This document shows, one piece after another, positions 24,024 through 31,996 of a DNA stretch of 47,993 nucleotides. Made by a program: the position numbers and the translations under genes. The DNA is from a virus. The stretch lies in the IMG/VR virus record IMGVR_UViG_3300021090_000034, positions 1 through 47,993 of that record; one strand, given 5' to 3'. The notes below the pieces were generated by a model. The model was not told the DNA's origin, did no database searches, and was given only the letters and a program-made list of their open reading frames with translations. Positions within the stretch are counted from its first letter, which is position 1; each line of letters begins with the position of its first letter.

Positions 24024-24198
24024 ATCTCGGTTCCGGAATCGTTATGCGCTTAAATCGCAGTTGTGCATTGTAGACGCATCGAACGTGGACGCCAATTCGA
24101 TACTCGGCATCTGACATTAATGCTGTTGCGCACACGCGGCATAGCTTCTCATCAACGCTTCCTGTGGTGCCTTTTCCAGGCGGCGACGTATTCCTCAT
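23992..24198 (-). CDS. Small Cys-containing protein (68 aa)
   Basis: Contains CRVCATA and a later Cys (VHVRCVYN), a possible partial zinc site. Overlaps the upstream gene by 47 bp and the portal start by 32 bp, so the start may lie further downstream. No clear Shine-Dalgarno at 24198. Confidence 0.45.
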   Translation of the reverse strand: MRNTSPPGKGTTGSVDEKLCRVCATALMSDAEYRIGVHVRCVYNAQLRFKRITIPEPRYGIKRQQPDR

Positions 24199-24382
24199 AG
24201 GCTTGGCTCGCTGCCATCGCGAACATGGGTCGCGCGGTTGCTATTGCGGCCCTAGCGCCGTCATCGCCCACACGATGGGTTAGCGTCTCTGTCCACGCCG
24301 ATTCAACATAGTCAGCCCACTGGTCGAAGCTCAACAGCGTGCCGCTATACAGCGGCTCTGGATTATTGATGTCTGGTGCCAT
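24152..24382 (-). CDS. Hypothetical protein (76 aa)
   Basis: ATG at 24382 (MAPDINNPEPLY), overlapping the end of terL by 20 bp. Helical, with a basic end (AAWKRHHRKR). Between terminase and portal; may assist packaging. Not recognised. Confidence 0.55.
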   Translation of the reverse strand: MAPDINNPEPLYSGTLLSFDQWADYVESAWTETLTHRVGDDGARAAIATARPMFAMAASQAYEEYVAAWKRHHRKR

Positions 24383-25898
24383 ACTGAGGTCCCATGAGGG
24401 CGCGAAGGTCAACTCTCGGTCCAGCCGAGCCAAGGCCACCGCGCGACGCGACAGGACGAACTGGTTCTTCGAATGCGATCCAGTAGCCAGTTGCGTCGCT
24501 CGTGTGAGTTCGCTTGAAGTACGGATCGGTGCGGTTGCGGACTTTGAGCAATCCGCCTCGATTGTCGCGCTTAACCCCTTCAAGGTCGGCAATAAGCTCC
24601 GTGCATAGTGGGTCAATTGACAGCCTCAGATGGCCTTCTTCGTCTTTCAGAATGCGATTCATCGCGTTGATGCGATCCGGCACGCGCGGGTTCTCAGGCG
24701 GAATGCGCAGCCTGATCGGCGCGCCATACTGCTTCATCTCGTTCAGGATGAGCCAATAATCCGTCTTGCCAGTCTGCCCAGTGCGCTTTTTGCCCGTGCT
24801 GTCGCCGTACAACCATATCTCTGCACCGTGCCGAGGGAACAGATCGCAGAAGAACGCGCACATCTCGCTGATATTGCCTTCATCAAGCACCAGCTCGCGA
24901 TAGATGCGGTACATTAGGCCGTCAACTTGGCCCACTAACGAAACCATCGGCTCGACGTTGAAGTCCCACATCCAGCAAAGCGGCCTCCGAAGCGAGAGCT
25001 TCGGCTGTTCGGCAACATGGAGCATTCTATCAAACGCAGGATAGGCTCGCGCGCCTGCAAGGCCCGGAAGCATCTCGCCGTCGAGCCGAATTCTCCGGCT
25101 GGTGCTGCCCTCAGGGTAGATTGACTCCAACCTCGCGATTTCGCTCGGCAGGATGTGCGGATTGTCATAGATAGACGCGCCAAACACGCCAACATCCGGT
25201 GACTGGCCCATTTTCCATGGATTTATGATCTTGTCGAAGACCCAGCTCGTCGTTATCTGCTTTTGGCCCTCTGGAGGCAGCAAAGTGCATGTGCAGAAGA
25301 ACAAAAGCGGCGCATCGCCAACGCGGATCATGCTTTCTTCGTAAATTGAGAACGGATGCTCCTCGTCGAAGTGAATCCAGTCCTTGCCCGCGCCTTGGTA
25401 CTTGCCAGAACCGCTTTCGGCGCTCTTAAAACCTATGATTGAGCCGTTTTTCAGCTTCAATATCTGGTCATCACTACGCCACTGCTCAATTTCATGTTCA
25501 GGAATAAACGGCGTATGCGCATTTGGTGGTTTAAACCCATTATTGAAGTATTTCGGCTGTATGACGTCACGCGAAGTAGGAAAATCGAGCGCGGAGACCC
25601 AGCCACTCGTTGCCCTGTCACGTACTGCAACGCCCGAACCTTGCGCGGTGGCCCATTTTCCACCGTCAGGATGCCCAAACCGCGCAAGCTGCGCGCCGCA
25701 ATAAGCTCCCGCATCACTCTTTCCCGCTCGGTTAGCAGCAATAAACCAATTCGATGACTTTTTTTGGTACAAAACACTGTCCACAAACGTGCGTTGGCGC
25801 GGATGCAGCTCGAACGAGCGCAGCGGATCGCTTCCACGGCGCAACGCCAACTCTTCAGCCAACAGAAAAAATTGTTCCTGGTCGTCGCGACGCGGCAT
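24363..25898 (-). CDS. terL: Terminase large subunit
   Basis: 511 aa packaging motor. ATPase: Walker A variant AANRAGKS (residues 54-61) and Walker B IHFDEE (D178/E179). The C-terminal nuclease begins around residue 310 with MWDFNVEP, giving the first catalytic Asp, and continues with LYGDSTGKK. First gene of the virion operon, read away from a divergent promoter region. No small subunit is adjacent; candidates are at 31460-32357. Confidence 0.9.
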   Translation of the reverse strand: MPRRDDQEQFFLLAEELALRRGSDPLRSFELHPRQRTFVDSVLYQKKSSNWFIAANRAGKSDAGAYCGAQLARFGHPDGGKWATAQGSGVAVRDRATSGWVSALDFPTSRDVIQPKYFNNGFKPPNAHTPFIPEHEIEQWRSDDQILKLKNGSIIGFKSAESGSGKYQGAGKDWIHFDEEHPFSIYEESMIRVGDAPLLFFCTCTLLPPEGQKQITTSWVFDKIINPWKMGQSPDVGVFGASIYDNPHILPSEIARLESIYPEGSTSRRIRLDGEMLPGLAGARAYPAFDRMLHVAEQPKLSLRRPLCWMWDFNVEPMVSLVGQVDGLMYRIYRELVLDEGNISEMCAFFCDLFPRHGAEIWLYGDSTGKKRTGQTGKTDYWLILNEMKQYGAPIRLRIPPENPRVPDRINAMNRILKDEEGHLRLSIDPLCTELIADLEGVKRDNRGGLLKVRNRTDPYFKRTHTSDATGYWIAFEEPVRPVASRGGLGSAGPRVDLRALMGPQYGTRHQ

Positions 25899-25902
25899 GC
25901 TG

Positions 25903-25960
25903 TTGCTCTCAGCTCATAAACGCTGTAAAATCATGATCTTAGCGCGTTTTGCTCATAAAC
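25903..25960 (+). promoter_or_regulatory. Divergent intergenic region: sigma70-like promoter and 10-bp direct repeat
   Basis: Rightward TTGCTC (25903-25908), 17-bp spacer, TAAAAT (25926-25931). The exact 10-mer GCTCATAAAC occurs at 25912-25921, between the hexamers, and again at 25951-25960, 39 bp apart, as for a regulator binding site. The region separates the leftward virion operon from the rightward small-gene block. Confidence 0.45.
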
Positions 25961-25982
25961 TCCCTCAGAGAAGCGCACGAAC

Positions 25983-26246
25983 ATGTTCAACAATGACGTA
26001 AAAGGACCGCCAGGTCAAGAAATCACCGAAAATAGCGAGCCACCTCACCGCCTCTTTGGCACGGGCCGACAGTGGAAAGGCAACCAACGCAACAATGCCA
26101 TCACCATGCTGCACAAAGGGCTCAGCGCCGAGCAAGTAGCGGAAATCCTCTTGGTGCCAATTGAGAAGGTCATCAGGCTTGTTGCGCGACCCTATTTGCC
26201 GATCGGATGGCGCCGCAGTCGCCAAGATATGGATAGAAAGACATGA
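25983..26246 (+). CDS. Small helix-turn-helix-like protein (87 aa)
   Basis: Contains AITMLHKGLSAEQVAEILLV followed by PIEKVIRL, a good helix-turn-helix candidate, with a basic tail. Divergent from terL and preceded by the direct-repeat promoter region, so it may be a regulator of the late genes or a packaging protein (inference). Confidence 0.6.
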   Translation: MFNNDVKGPPGQEITENSEPPHRLFGTGRQWKGNQRNNAITMLHKGLSAEQVAEILLVPIEKVIRLVARPYLPIGWRRSRQDMDRKT

Positions 26247-26437
26247 AAGAACTGGTGCCCATAAGTCCTGCCGCGCGGCAACTTTGTCGCATCTTTAACT
26301 TCGACAACAGCTATGTTATTGTCGCAAAGAAATCGGACCTAGCTCAACTCCTTGAAGTAGGCGGGGACGAAGCCGCCATCTGCGTGCCCAAGGAAATTCT
26401 GGCCGCCGACCTAGAGCCATCACAGGAGCCCAAATAA
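26243..26437 (+). CDS. Hypothetical protein (64 aa)
   Basis: ATGA overlap with the preceding gene. Compact soluble sequence (YVIVAKKSDLAQLLEVGGDE) with acidic tail. Not recognised. Confidence 0.55.
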   Translation: MKELVPISPAARQLCRIFNFDNSYVIVAKKSDLAQLLEVGGDEAAICVPKEILAADLEPSQEPK

Positions 26438-26712
26438 TGTTCTTCGACCAGTCACAGCCTTATGCTCGCGTTCCAGAGCCTGGCGACAGCTCACGAATCC
26501 TGCTCGTGCAAGGCGACATTGCGCTCTGGGAAGGCTGGGCTCCTGGCGACGCTTTCGAGACGCCTGAATGGGCCAAGACTCCAGCCGAGGATACGCAGAT
26601 TCCGCTCGATGCGGAGGCGCGCGCGACCAAGATGTCAACGAACCTCAAGGGCATGAAGGCAAAGCTTGTCGGCGCGGCCGAGGAGCTAAAACGGCCGAAG
26701 TCAGCAACTTGA
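26437..26712 (+). CDS. Hypothetical protein (91 aa)
   Basis: ATG overlaps the previous stop by one base. Acidic first half (VQGDIALWEGWAPGDAFE), basic second half (LKGMKAKLVGAAEELKRP). The TGA stop lies inside the TTGACA of the next promoter. Not recognised. Confidence 0.55.
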   Translation: MFFDQSQPYARVPEPGDSSRILLVQGDIALWEGWAPGDAFETPEWAKTPAEDTQIPLDAEARATKMSTNLKGMKAKLVGAAEELKRPKSAT

Positions 26713-26737
26713 CAGTTGCGCACCGATGCGCGATTAT
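26709..26737 (+). promoter_or_regulatory. Sigma70-type promoter
   Basis: TTGACA (26709-26714), 17-bp spacer, GATTAT (26732-26737), 41 bp before the holin-like gene. A perfect -35 and a 4/6 match at -10. Confidence 0.5.
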
Positions 26738-26778
26738 GACTGCACTCGCCGCTTAATCAACGCTATGAGGCATCAGCT

Positions 26779-27036
26779 ATGCCTGCATTACCTCCCATAG
26801 AAGAGACCACCAAGTCGTGGTGGGCCTCAAAGACCATTTGGGCCAGCATTGCCCAAGTGGGTGTAGGAGTCGCCGTGGCCCTTGGCATCTTCGATGCCGA
26901 CAAGGGTACGGAGATCGTGTCGCAAGTTCCAGACTTGATCATCGGCGGGCTAACAAGCGTGCTCGGCGTGATCACATTTTGGGGGCGGTACGTCGCGAAG
27001 AAGACTGTGGTATTCGTACAACCGTCTTCGCAATAG
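26779..27036 (+). CDS. Holin-like membrane protein (85 aa)
   Basis: Two hydrophobic segments (ASIAQVGVGVAVALGIF and LIIGGLTSVLGVITFWGRYV) joined by a short polar turn, with a charged N-terminus starting after a proline-rich stretch. This is the plan of small two-TM phage holins. It is not next to the endolysin, so the assignment is provisional. Confidence 0.6.
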   Translation: MPALPPIEETTKSWWASKTIWASIAQVGVGVAVALGIFDADKGTEIVSQVPDLIIGGLTSVLGVITFWGRYVAKKTVVFVQPSSQ

Positions 27037-27071
27037 CAGATCGTTAACCAAAGCATTATAGGAGCTCCATA

Positions 27072-27353
27072 ATGCCAATCGACTGGACCCGCCTCGAAAC
27101 CGAAGTCGGTGAGATGAACACCGTAGTTGAAAGTGTCGTAGCCACGGTGAAGACCGTTGCCGAGGCACTTCGCACCATGGATATCAAAACTGCGGCCGAC
27201 CAGGCCAAGGTAAACGGCTTCGCCGATCAGCTCGACGCGCAGGCAGGTACGCTTGCTGCTGCCGTCAAGGAAAGCACCCCGGCCGTCACCGAGCCCGCAC
27301 CGGCAACCCCGGTCGTGGACATTCCGCCCGTCGACGGCGTCGTGACGCCGTAG
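27072..27353 (+). CDS. Hypothetical helical protein with Pro-rich tail (93 aa)
   Basis: Preceded by AGGAG. Long amphipathic helix (TVVESVVATVKTVAEALRTM) then an Ala/Pro/Val-rich tail (TEPAPATPVVDIPPVDG). Followed by a clear terminator. Function unknown. Confidence 0.6.
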   Translation: MPIDWTRLETEVGEMNTVVESVVATVKTVAEALRTMDIKTAADQAKVNGFADQLDAQAGTLAAAVKESTPAVTEPAPATPVVDIPPVDGVVTP

Positions 27354-27385
27354 TCGGCGCGCCGATTCCTTGCACTACACATGAG

Positions 27386-27413
27386 GGGGACGCTTTGGCG
27401 TCCCTTTTTCTTT
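27386..27413 (+). terminator. Rho-independent terminator
   Basis: Stem GGGACGC (27387-27393) and GCGTCCC (27398-27404), loop TTTG, then TTTTTCTTT. Strong, ends the transcript covering the holin-like gene. Confidence 0.85.
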
Positions 27414-27427
27414 AGGAGCTCCGCGCC

Positions 27428-27826
27428 ATGAAACTCGGCGGAACCGGCCAGAGACAGCAAACACGCGCTGATCCGTTCGGCACCTTGCTTGCCAAGCCCT
27501 ACAAGCAAACTGTCGGTGCGGGCATAGGAGTCAACAGACTTGAGACCGGCATCGCTTCTGGAGAAGCTAGCATTGGGCTTCCGTCGATGGAGAAGCAATC
27601 TCCGTACAGCGCGGCAACTAAGGAGGCTGCGCCAGGCAAAAACAAAGACCGCGACTTCGCCAATCAGGCACTCGGCGAGACACCGCCCCGAGATGGACCT
27701 TTCACCTTTGGAGCAGCTGGAGTTGCAGAGAACTATCCAACGGGCGCGATCCAGAAGAAGTCGTCAAAGGATAGAACGCGCCGCGCTCGACCTAATCCGT
27801 TAGCATTCGCTAACGCTTCGCGTTAG
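27428..27826 (+). CDS. Hypothetical protein (132 aa)
   Basis: AGGAG nine bases before ATG. Gly/Lys-rich, low in hydrophobics, probably disordered (KLGGTGQRQQTRADPFGT). Resembles minor virion proteins that bear short glycine-rich motifs. Not recognised. Confidence 0.5.
   Translation: MKLGGTGQRQQTRADPFGTLLAKPYKQTVGAGIGVNRLETGIASGEASIGLPSMEKQSPYSAATKEAAPGKNKDRDFANQALGETPPRDGPFTFGAAGVAENYPTGAIQKKSSKDRTRRARPNPLAFANASR
27799..27826 (+). promoter_or_regulatory. Two mutually exclusive hairpins at the end of the 132-aa gene
   Basis: GTTAGC (27799-27804) can pair with GCTAAC (27809-27814), or CTAACGC (27810-27816) can pair with GCGTTAG (27820-27826). The shared middle arm means only one can form. No U-tract follows, so this looks more like an RNA switch or processing site than a terminator. 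Confidence 0.35.
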
Positions 27827-27864
27827 GAAGTAAGTTTACAACCAATACCTACGAGACTATTGAG

Positions 27865-28116
27865 ATGGCCATAATAGCAGAAACACCAAACTTCTACATC
27901 GAGCCCAAGTTCGTTGTCAAACAAGCGCCTGTCGACGAATTCAACGAGGTTGTAATCATCGGCACGGCGAAGACTACAACAGGCGAACTCTATATCGCAT
28001 CCAGTCATCATGGTGAAATCGTAATCGCCATGTTGAAGAAAGCCCTTGCGCAACTCGGCCCGCAAGGCAAGTTTGATGAATGGCCGATAAAGGAGAGTTC
28101 GGATGAACGCATTTAA
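27865..28116 (+). CDS. Hypothetical protein (83 aa)
   Basis: Soluble, strand-rich N-terminus (NFYIEPKFVVKQAPVDEF), helix near the end. Overlaps the start of the following secreted-protein gene by 14 bp. Family not recognised. Confidence 0.55.
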   Translation: MAIIAETPNFYIEPKFVVKQAPVDEFNEVVIIGTAKTTTGELYIASSHHGEIVIAMLKKALAQLGPQGKFDEWPIKESSDERI

Positions 28117-28387
28117 AACCACTGTCGTAGCAGCTTCGCTGCTACTCATGAGCGGCTTCGCCGCGCGAGCCGAAGTCTGCGCCGTCATGCGCAATGGCGT
28201 ACTCGTTCACGTTTATTGCGCCGTCGTCGCGCCTGTCGTCGAAGCTGGCGTCGACATCATTGGCACGATCATCGCGATTCCAGAGCGCATCCTGTTCGGC
28301 CGCGATTACGCGGATGACGAGACGGTCGTGTATGACCGCCAGACGACGCGCCGCAAATACTACGGCCCGACGCCTCCGCTGAAATAG
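28103..28387 (+). CDS. Secreted or periplasmic small protein (94 aa)
   Basis: Signal peptide (FKTTVVAASLLLMSGFAARA with cleavage after ARA), then two cysteines, a hydrophobic segment (VVEAGVDIIGTIIAIP) and a charged tail. Likely exported; superinfection exclusion or envelope function is possible but unsupported. Confidence 0.6.
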   Translation: MNAFKTTVVAASLLLMSGFAARAEVCAVMRNGVLVHVYCAVVAPVVEAGVDIIGTIIAIPERILFGRDYADDETVVYDRQTTRRKYYGPTPPLK

Positions 28388-28439
28388 TCGACTGCGTCGA
28401 CAGGTCTCGTTGCCCGTCGCTGCGCCAGAAAGGAGTTCC

Positions 28440-28634
28440 ATGTTTTACAGCCTAATCCTCACGGTGCTGACCGTGACTGGTTCGCACAGCTTCGTTTCGA
28501 CGAAGACCTTTGCAACCGCCGAGGCTTGCGCCGCATACGGAGAGGATACTCGCGCAACGATTGCGGGCGGCGCGTATGTTTTGAGCACGCGCGTGCGCTG
28601 TAAGCTCAAGGGCATTCCTCGTAGCGAGCAATAG
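28440..28634 (+). CDS. Small exported protein (64 aa)
   Basis: ATG at 28440 with AAAGGAG. N-terminal hydrophobic segment (YSLILTVLTVTGSHSF), two Cys (EACAAYG and VRCKLKG) that could form a disulfide. Small, probably periplasmic. Confidence 0.5.
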   Translation: MFYSLILTVLTVTGSHSFVSTKTFATAEACAAYGEDTRATIAGGAYVLSTRVRCKLKGIPRSEQ

Positions 28635-28648
28635 CCGCCAAGGCGGCT
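28633..28648 (+). terminator. Intergenic hairpin, weak terminator candidate
   Basis: Perfect stem AGCCGCC / GGCGGCT with a two-base loop region just after the 64-aa gene. No T-run follows, so it may instead protect the 3' end of the transcript. Confidence 0.4.
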
Positions 28649-28702
28649 TAACACTCTCGCGTTGCTCGCACAACCAGGGAGGCACCAATGTAGGAGCATG
28701 CA

Positions 28703-28924
28703 ATGGTTCAAATCGTGTTAGGTCTGGTTAAGTTAGCGATTATCCTGTTTAGCTGGCTACAGGCTCGGAATTACATGCAGATGGGTCAGGACAAGGCAGT
28801 CGCAGAAGCAGCAACTGCGTTGCTCCTGGCCACCGCGACCGGAAAGCGCCTGCGCGAGCAGGTTCGCTCGGCGACCGACGAGGATGCTGACAAGCTGTGG
28901 GAGGAGATGATCAATGTTTCTTAA
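28703..28924 (+). CDS. One-TM protein (73 aa), inner-membrane spanin candidate
   Basis: N-terminal membrane helix (IVLGLVKLAIILFSWL) followed by a long charged helix (DKAVAEAATALLLATATGKR, LREQVRSATDEDADKLWEEM). The anchor-plus-helix plan and overlap with a downstream exported Cys protein resemble i-spanin/o-spanin pairs. Inference from architecture only. Confidence 0.5.
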   Translation: MVQIVLGLVKLAIILFSWLQARNYMQMGQDKAVAEAATALLLATATGKRLREQVRSATDEDADKLWEEMINVS

Positions 28925-29162
28925 CATCAGCGTTGTTTGCTTCGTCGTTTGCTTCGGTTCGACCGATGCGTTGCCTGTAGCTCCGCCAATCAGCGATTTC
29001 TGCACGCGGTACGAGCGGCAAGTGCTCACTCGCGAGGATGTCACCGCGCTGAAAACGCTGCCGCGCAGGCTGCGTGATCGCGTCCAGGGAAATGACCTTG
29101 ACTATGCTTGCCAGTGCCTTCACTGGAAAAGCAGGCGCTGCGCGCCGGAGCAAGGTGAATGA
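28914..29162 (+). CDS. Exported Cys-rich protein (82 aa), possible outer spanin
   Basis: Starts inside the end of the previous gene (11-bp overlap). Signal-like N-terminus (LNISVVCFVVCFGSTDALP) and a short Pro/Cys region. No perfect lipobox, so the o-spanin idea is tentative. Could also be a disulfide-rich periplasmic protein. Confidence 0.5.
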   Translation: MFLNISVVCFVVCFGSTDALPVAPPISDFCTRYERQVLTREDVTALKTLPRRLRDRVQGNDLDYACQCLHWKSRRCAPEQGE

Positions 29163-29228
29163 CAGATGCTAGCCAATGGCAATTCGGCGCAGCAAAGAGC
29201 TGTGGCCTTACAGGAAAAGGAGCGCAAT

Positions 29229-29492
29229 ATGGGAGAGCATAAATTCAAGCCCGAGCGAAACTGCTGCCGAACGTGCGGTTCGTTCGCCAAGACAGGGATT
29301 GACGTCGGAGAGTGCCATCACAATCCACCCACGGCGTTTTCGCTGCCACAGGCTGCGAAGTTCGGCGTGGTGCAAATCAGCTTCATAAGTGCCTTCGCGC
29401 CGACCAAGCCCGATAATTGGTGCGCCCAATGGCAGGCAGCAACGCTTGCCGCTGCGAGCGCGATTAGCGATGAAAAGGATGACACGCAATGA
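29229..29492 (+). CDS. Cys/His-rich small protein (87 aa)
   Basis: ATG at 29229 (MGEHKFKPERN). CCRTCGSF, then GECHHNPPTA and a later W-C pair (WCAQW) suggest a zinc or Fe-S site. Members with this arrangement occur widely in phages as uncharacterised proteins. Not further assigned. Confidence 0.55.
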   Translation: MGEHKFKPERNCCRTCGSFAKTGIDVGECHHNPPTAFSLPQAAKFGVVQISFISAFAPTKPDNWCAQWQAATLAAASAISDEKDDTQ

Positions 29493-29794
29493 CAGAGCCA
29501 GCGCCTGTGGCAACTATCTCCCCTGATGCGATCTCCCTCGCTTCGCCAGTAGTAGGGGACGTAGTCCACTATTGGCCTGCTGAGCACAAGGACGTTGCGC
29601 AGCCGTACGCCGCCATCGTTTGCTACGTGTATAACGATAGGCTTGTGAATCTGGTCGTGTTTATGTCGAACGGCATAGCCGTTGAGCGCCAACACGTTGT
29701 GCTTCTGCAAGAGGGCGACGTGAGGCCGCTAAGCGGCGCAATGAGTTTTGCGGAATGGCCGCAAGACAATGACGACGAAGGAGAAACGACGTGA
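29489..29794 (+). CDS. Hypothetical protein (101 aa)
   Basis: ATGA overlap with the previous gene. Strand-rich core (PYAAIVCYVYNDRLVNLVVF, VERQHVVLLQEGD) that looks like an SH3-like barrel; seen in other phages without known role. Confidence 0.55.
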   Translation: MTEPAPVATISPDAISLASPVVGDVVHYWPAEHKDVAQPYAAIVCYVYNDRLVNLVVFMSNGIAVERQHVVLLQEGDVRPLSGAMSFAEWPQDNDDEGETT

Positions 29795-29958
29795 GCGATA
29801 ACAACCCGATCCAAAAAGCTGGCGCAGTCACGACGGCCGGACTCGCTGTAGGTGGTATTGCAATCGCCCTGAGCGGCGGAGCGCTCGCGCTGCCAATGCT
29901 CGGCGCGGCCTGCGTTAGCGGCCTTGCAACGTTGATGGCCAGCAATAAGAAGAAGTAA
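29791..29958 (+). CDS. Small membrane protein (55 aa)
   Basis: GTG start overlapping the previous stop, with GGAG upstream. One or two glycine/alanine-rich hydrophobic segments (AGLAVGGIAIALSGGALALP) and a lysine tail. Possible holin or membrane modulator. Confidence 0.5.
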   Translation: MSDNNPIQKAGAVTTAGLAVGGIAIALSGGALALPMLGAACVSGLATLMASNKKK

Positions 29959-29960
29959 CC

Positions 29961-30155
29961 ATGTGGTGTAGTACCTGTGGCAAAGACAGCATCGCGCCCG
30001 AGTGCGAAAGTTGCTCGCGCTGGTGGCAAGACAACCCGCCTCCGCCGCACACACATGTGCGAAAGCTTCTGGTCTTAGCACCCACGTCAGAGGACATGGT
30101 CAAAGCCACAATGCTGGCCGGGGGGCCACCCCCCTCGACCACAGTGTGGTACTAA
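29961..30155 (+). CDS. Small zinc-ribbon protein (64 aa)
   Basis: Two Cys pairs at the N-terminus (CSTCGKD and CESCSRW) define a zinc ribbon. The 3' end lies over a G/C-run hairpin (30119-30133). Last gene of the rightward small-gene block. Confidence 0.55.
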   Translation: MWCSTCGKDSIAPECESCSRWWQDNPPPPHTHVRKLLVLAPTSEDMVKATMLAGGPPPSTTVWY

Positions 30156-30170
30156 GAGCGCAGTGCAAGA

Positions 30171-30207
30171 GAGCCACACCGCTTGGTATACCAGGCTAGT
30201 GTGGCTC
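30171..30207. terminator. Long nested inverted repeat between convergent genes
   Basis: Outer arms GAGCCACAC (30171-30179) and GTGTGGCTC (30199-30207) enclose the palindrome TGGTATACCA (30184-30193). Placed between convergent operons, so probably a bidirectional terminator. The inner palindrome also occurs at 32757-32766 next to the origin-like region and may be an operator. Confidence 0.5.
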
Positions 30208-30222
30208 AATTGCATGAGGCGC

Positions 30223-30486
30223 TTACGCCACGATGCGTGGCTTAACAGTTACAACAGGCTTGGGTTGTACACCGTAAGTGGCGATAGCTAAGGTTGCAAG
30301 AGTGCGGCGAATTGACTCAACCTTAACTTGCATGCTCTTTACAACTATTGAGTGTACTTCGTCGCCCTGCACGGCTTTGGTGCACCATTCGCAATGCTCT
30401 TCCAGGTTGCTAAGCTGTTCCTCACACTCAATCATGAGCTGCGCCTGCACTGCCTGCAACTTCTGGTTTGCGCTGTTCTGAGCCAT
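30223..30486 (-). CDS. Hypothetical coiled-coil protein (87 aa)
   Basis: ATG at 30486 (MAQNSANQKL). Predicted coiled coil (QKLQAVQAQLMIECEEQLSN) with a Cys pair (EHCEWC) and a helical middle. In the leftward block with putative small terminase genes. Not recognised. Confidence 0.55.
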   Translation of the reverse strand: MAQNSANQKLQAVQAQLMIECEEQLSNLEEHCEWCTKAVQGDEVHSIVVKSMQVKVESIRRTLATLAIATYGVQPKPVVTVKPRIVA

Positions 30487-30563
30487 AGTTCGTCTCCCTT
30501 TCGATGGTTCAGAGTAGCACACGGAGCAGGAATTGCACCTCTTATTTTATCACGAAAAAGTGA

Positions 30564-30580
30564 ACGGCCGATTAGGCCGT
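30564..30580 (-). terminator. Hairpin terminator of the 173-aa gene
   Basis: ACGGCC / GGCCGT arms with a five-base loop; on the minus strand it is followed by TTCACTTTTT, a modest T-tract. Confidence 0.45.
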
Positions 30581-30597
30581 CCACTGAAGGTCTTGAT

Positions 30598-31119
30598 TTA
30601 CTTGAGGTTTTTCTCCAATTCTTTCAGCAATTTGCGTGCCTCTTCGATATCCATTTTACCAATCGCACTGCGCGCCTGGGTTGCAGGATCGGCAGTTTTG
30701 CGACCACCAGATATCTCATCCTTCACATCGACGTTGACATGCAACACCGGGTTGCAAGCCTCACGCAAAGGTAACGCTCTGCGTTCATTCTGGAGGCGAA
30801 TAATTATTGACTTAGAGGCAAGCTCAAGGATTTCCTCATCGCTGCAACCAGTGAAATCCAAAGTTGTGGATGTCTGATATCGCAACTTATCCTCATTCGG
30901 AGTGAAGGTATACTCGACGAGCGCAACCTTCGCTTGCAGAACCTTGAAACTCTTGCGTCCGGTTGCATCATCGGCGATTGGTTGCAGCCGAGGCGCTCCC
31001 TCAACTACAGGTTTCACAACCGCCTGAGTCTTCGACTCAGCTACAGGTTGCAGAATTTTCTTCTCGCTCGCCTGTGACTTTTTGGCAACAGGTGCAACAG
31101 TCTGTTCAATAATCGTCAT
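30598..31119 (-). CDS. Hypothetical protein (173 aa)
   Basis: N-terminal 50 residues Lys/Ala/Val/Gln-rich and probably disordered. The rest is a mixed domain (FKVLQAKVALVEYTFTPNED) and a C-terminal helix (IEEARKLLKELEKNLK). Preceded by a 340-bp AT-rich intergenic region with an operator-like palindrome, so separately regulated. Function unknown. Confidence 0.6.
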   Translation of the reverse strand: MTIIEQTVAPVAKKSQASEKKILQPVAESKTQAVVKPVVEGAPRLQPIADDATGRKSFKVLQAKVALVEYTFTPNEDKLRYQTSTTLDFTGCSDEEILELASKSIIIRLQNERRALPLREACNPVLHVNVDVKDEISGGRKTADPATQARSAIGKMDIEEARKLLKELEKNLK

Positions 31120-31459
31120 GGTTGAGTCCTCTGCATCTCCAATGCAACGTTGTGCTGCATCTGTGTGTATCTTGCGCCTGGGATCGCCGATCTACAATAT
31201 TTATATTATCACATGTTTGTGATTACTCGGCTGGCGCCGAGCTGCTTTGTTGCAAGGCAAAAGAAACCGCTTGCTACCTTCGCAATGCAGCATACAATAA
31301 GCTATTGATTTGATTGAGTAATTCATCAGTGTGCTGCGCCGCACCAGACAACTCAAAGTTGCACCTGGGCGGCGCAGGGGAGAGACCAGCAATTTTTTGG
31401 GCCTATACGCCTAAACATTTTCCTGCGGCTCGCGCCGCATTTTAACCGCTTTCTCAGCA
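31120..31459. promoter_or_regulatory. Intergenic regulatory region of the 173-aa gene
   Basis: No convincing gene. Contains an AT-rich tract (31196-31207), a 16-bp inverted repeat ATCACA-tgtt-TGTGAT (31208-31223) that could be a repressor site upstream of the leftward gene, a CTCGGC/GCCGAG hairpin just beside it, and near the left-operon side a terminator-like hairpin (31424-31443). Confidence 0.4.
31424..31443. terminator. Hairpin terminator
   Basis: TGCGGC / GCCGCA arms around TCGC, followed by TTTT on the plus strand and by GGAAAA on the minus strand. It lies just past the stop of the leftward gene 31460-31996. Confidence 0.45.
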
Positions 31460-31996
31460 CTAAATTCCACTCGGACGCCTTGGATTTCTAGGTTTCAGCA
31501 CCTCGCTTACTCCCTCGCTACGCTCGTTACCCACGCTTTCAGCCTGCACATCAATCACAGGCTTATGCTCAATACCAAGCTCAGAGGCCATCCGCGCAAG
31601 CCGATCCTCAAGCTGTGAATCGCTCATGGTACGCACATTCACATTCACTTGCACGGTTGCCTCAGTCTTATCGGTGAAACCGGCGGTCCTCGCAAGCACA
31701 TGGAGGCCCATCAAATACTTGTCAGGGTAGCGCTCAGCGAACGCCTCAAGCGCTTCCGGACTCGGAAATAGCTCAAGGTACATGCCGAGCAAATTTAGAA
31801 ATGGCGATCTATCATAGTTCTTGAGATGGTCATTAACGCCCTCAAGCGCATTTTTGTACCGCTCACGAATCCGCATCACCTTCGGGCTTGGGCTGCTCGG
31901 CGGTTGTTTCGCCGCCCTCGCCTTCGCGAACTTGTCGTTCTTCATAGAATCTTGGGCTGCGCCCTGTCCGTTTTTCCCACGCGCGTTTGTAGTCAT
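31460..31996 (-). CDS. Candidate terminase small subunit (178 aa)
   Basis: Disordered basic N-terminus, a helical middle (NLLGMYLELFPSPEALEAFA) and a C-terminal VQVNVNVRTMSDSQLEDRLA strand-helix that is common in small terminase subunits. No TerS lies next to terL, which strengthens the case. Overlaps the upstream gene by 134 bp unless an internal ATG (31945 or 31876) is used. Confidence 0.5.
   Translation of the reverse strand: MTTNARGKNGQGAAQDSMKNDKFAKARAAKQPPSSPSPKVMRIRERYKNALEGVNDHLKNYDRSPFLNLLGMYLELFPSPEALEAFAERYPDKYLMGLHVLARTAGFTDKTEATVQVNVNVRTMSDSQLEDRLARMASELGIEHKPVIDVQAESVGNERSEGVSEVLKPRNPRRPSGI

Noticed and set aside
31208-31223. CRP binding site
   Set aside because: The half-sites are in the opposite order and with a 4-bp spacer, so it is kept only as a generic operator-like palindrome.
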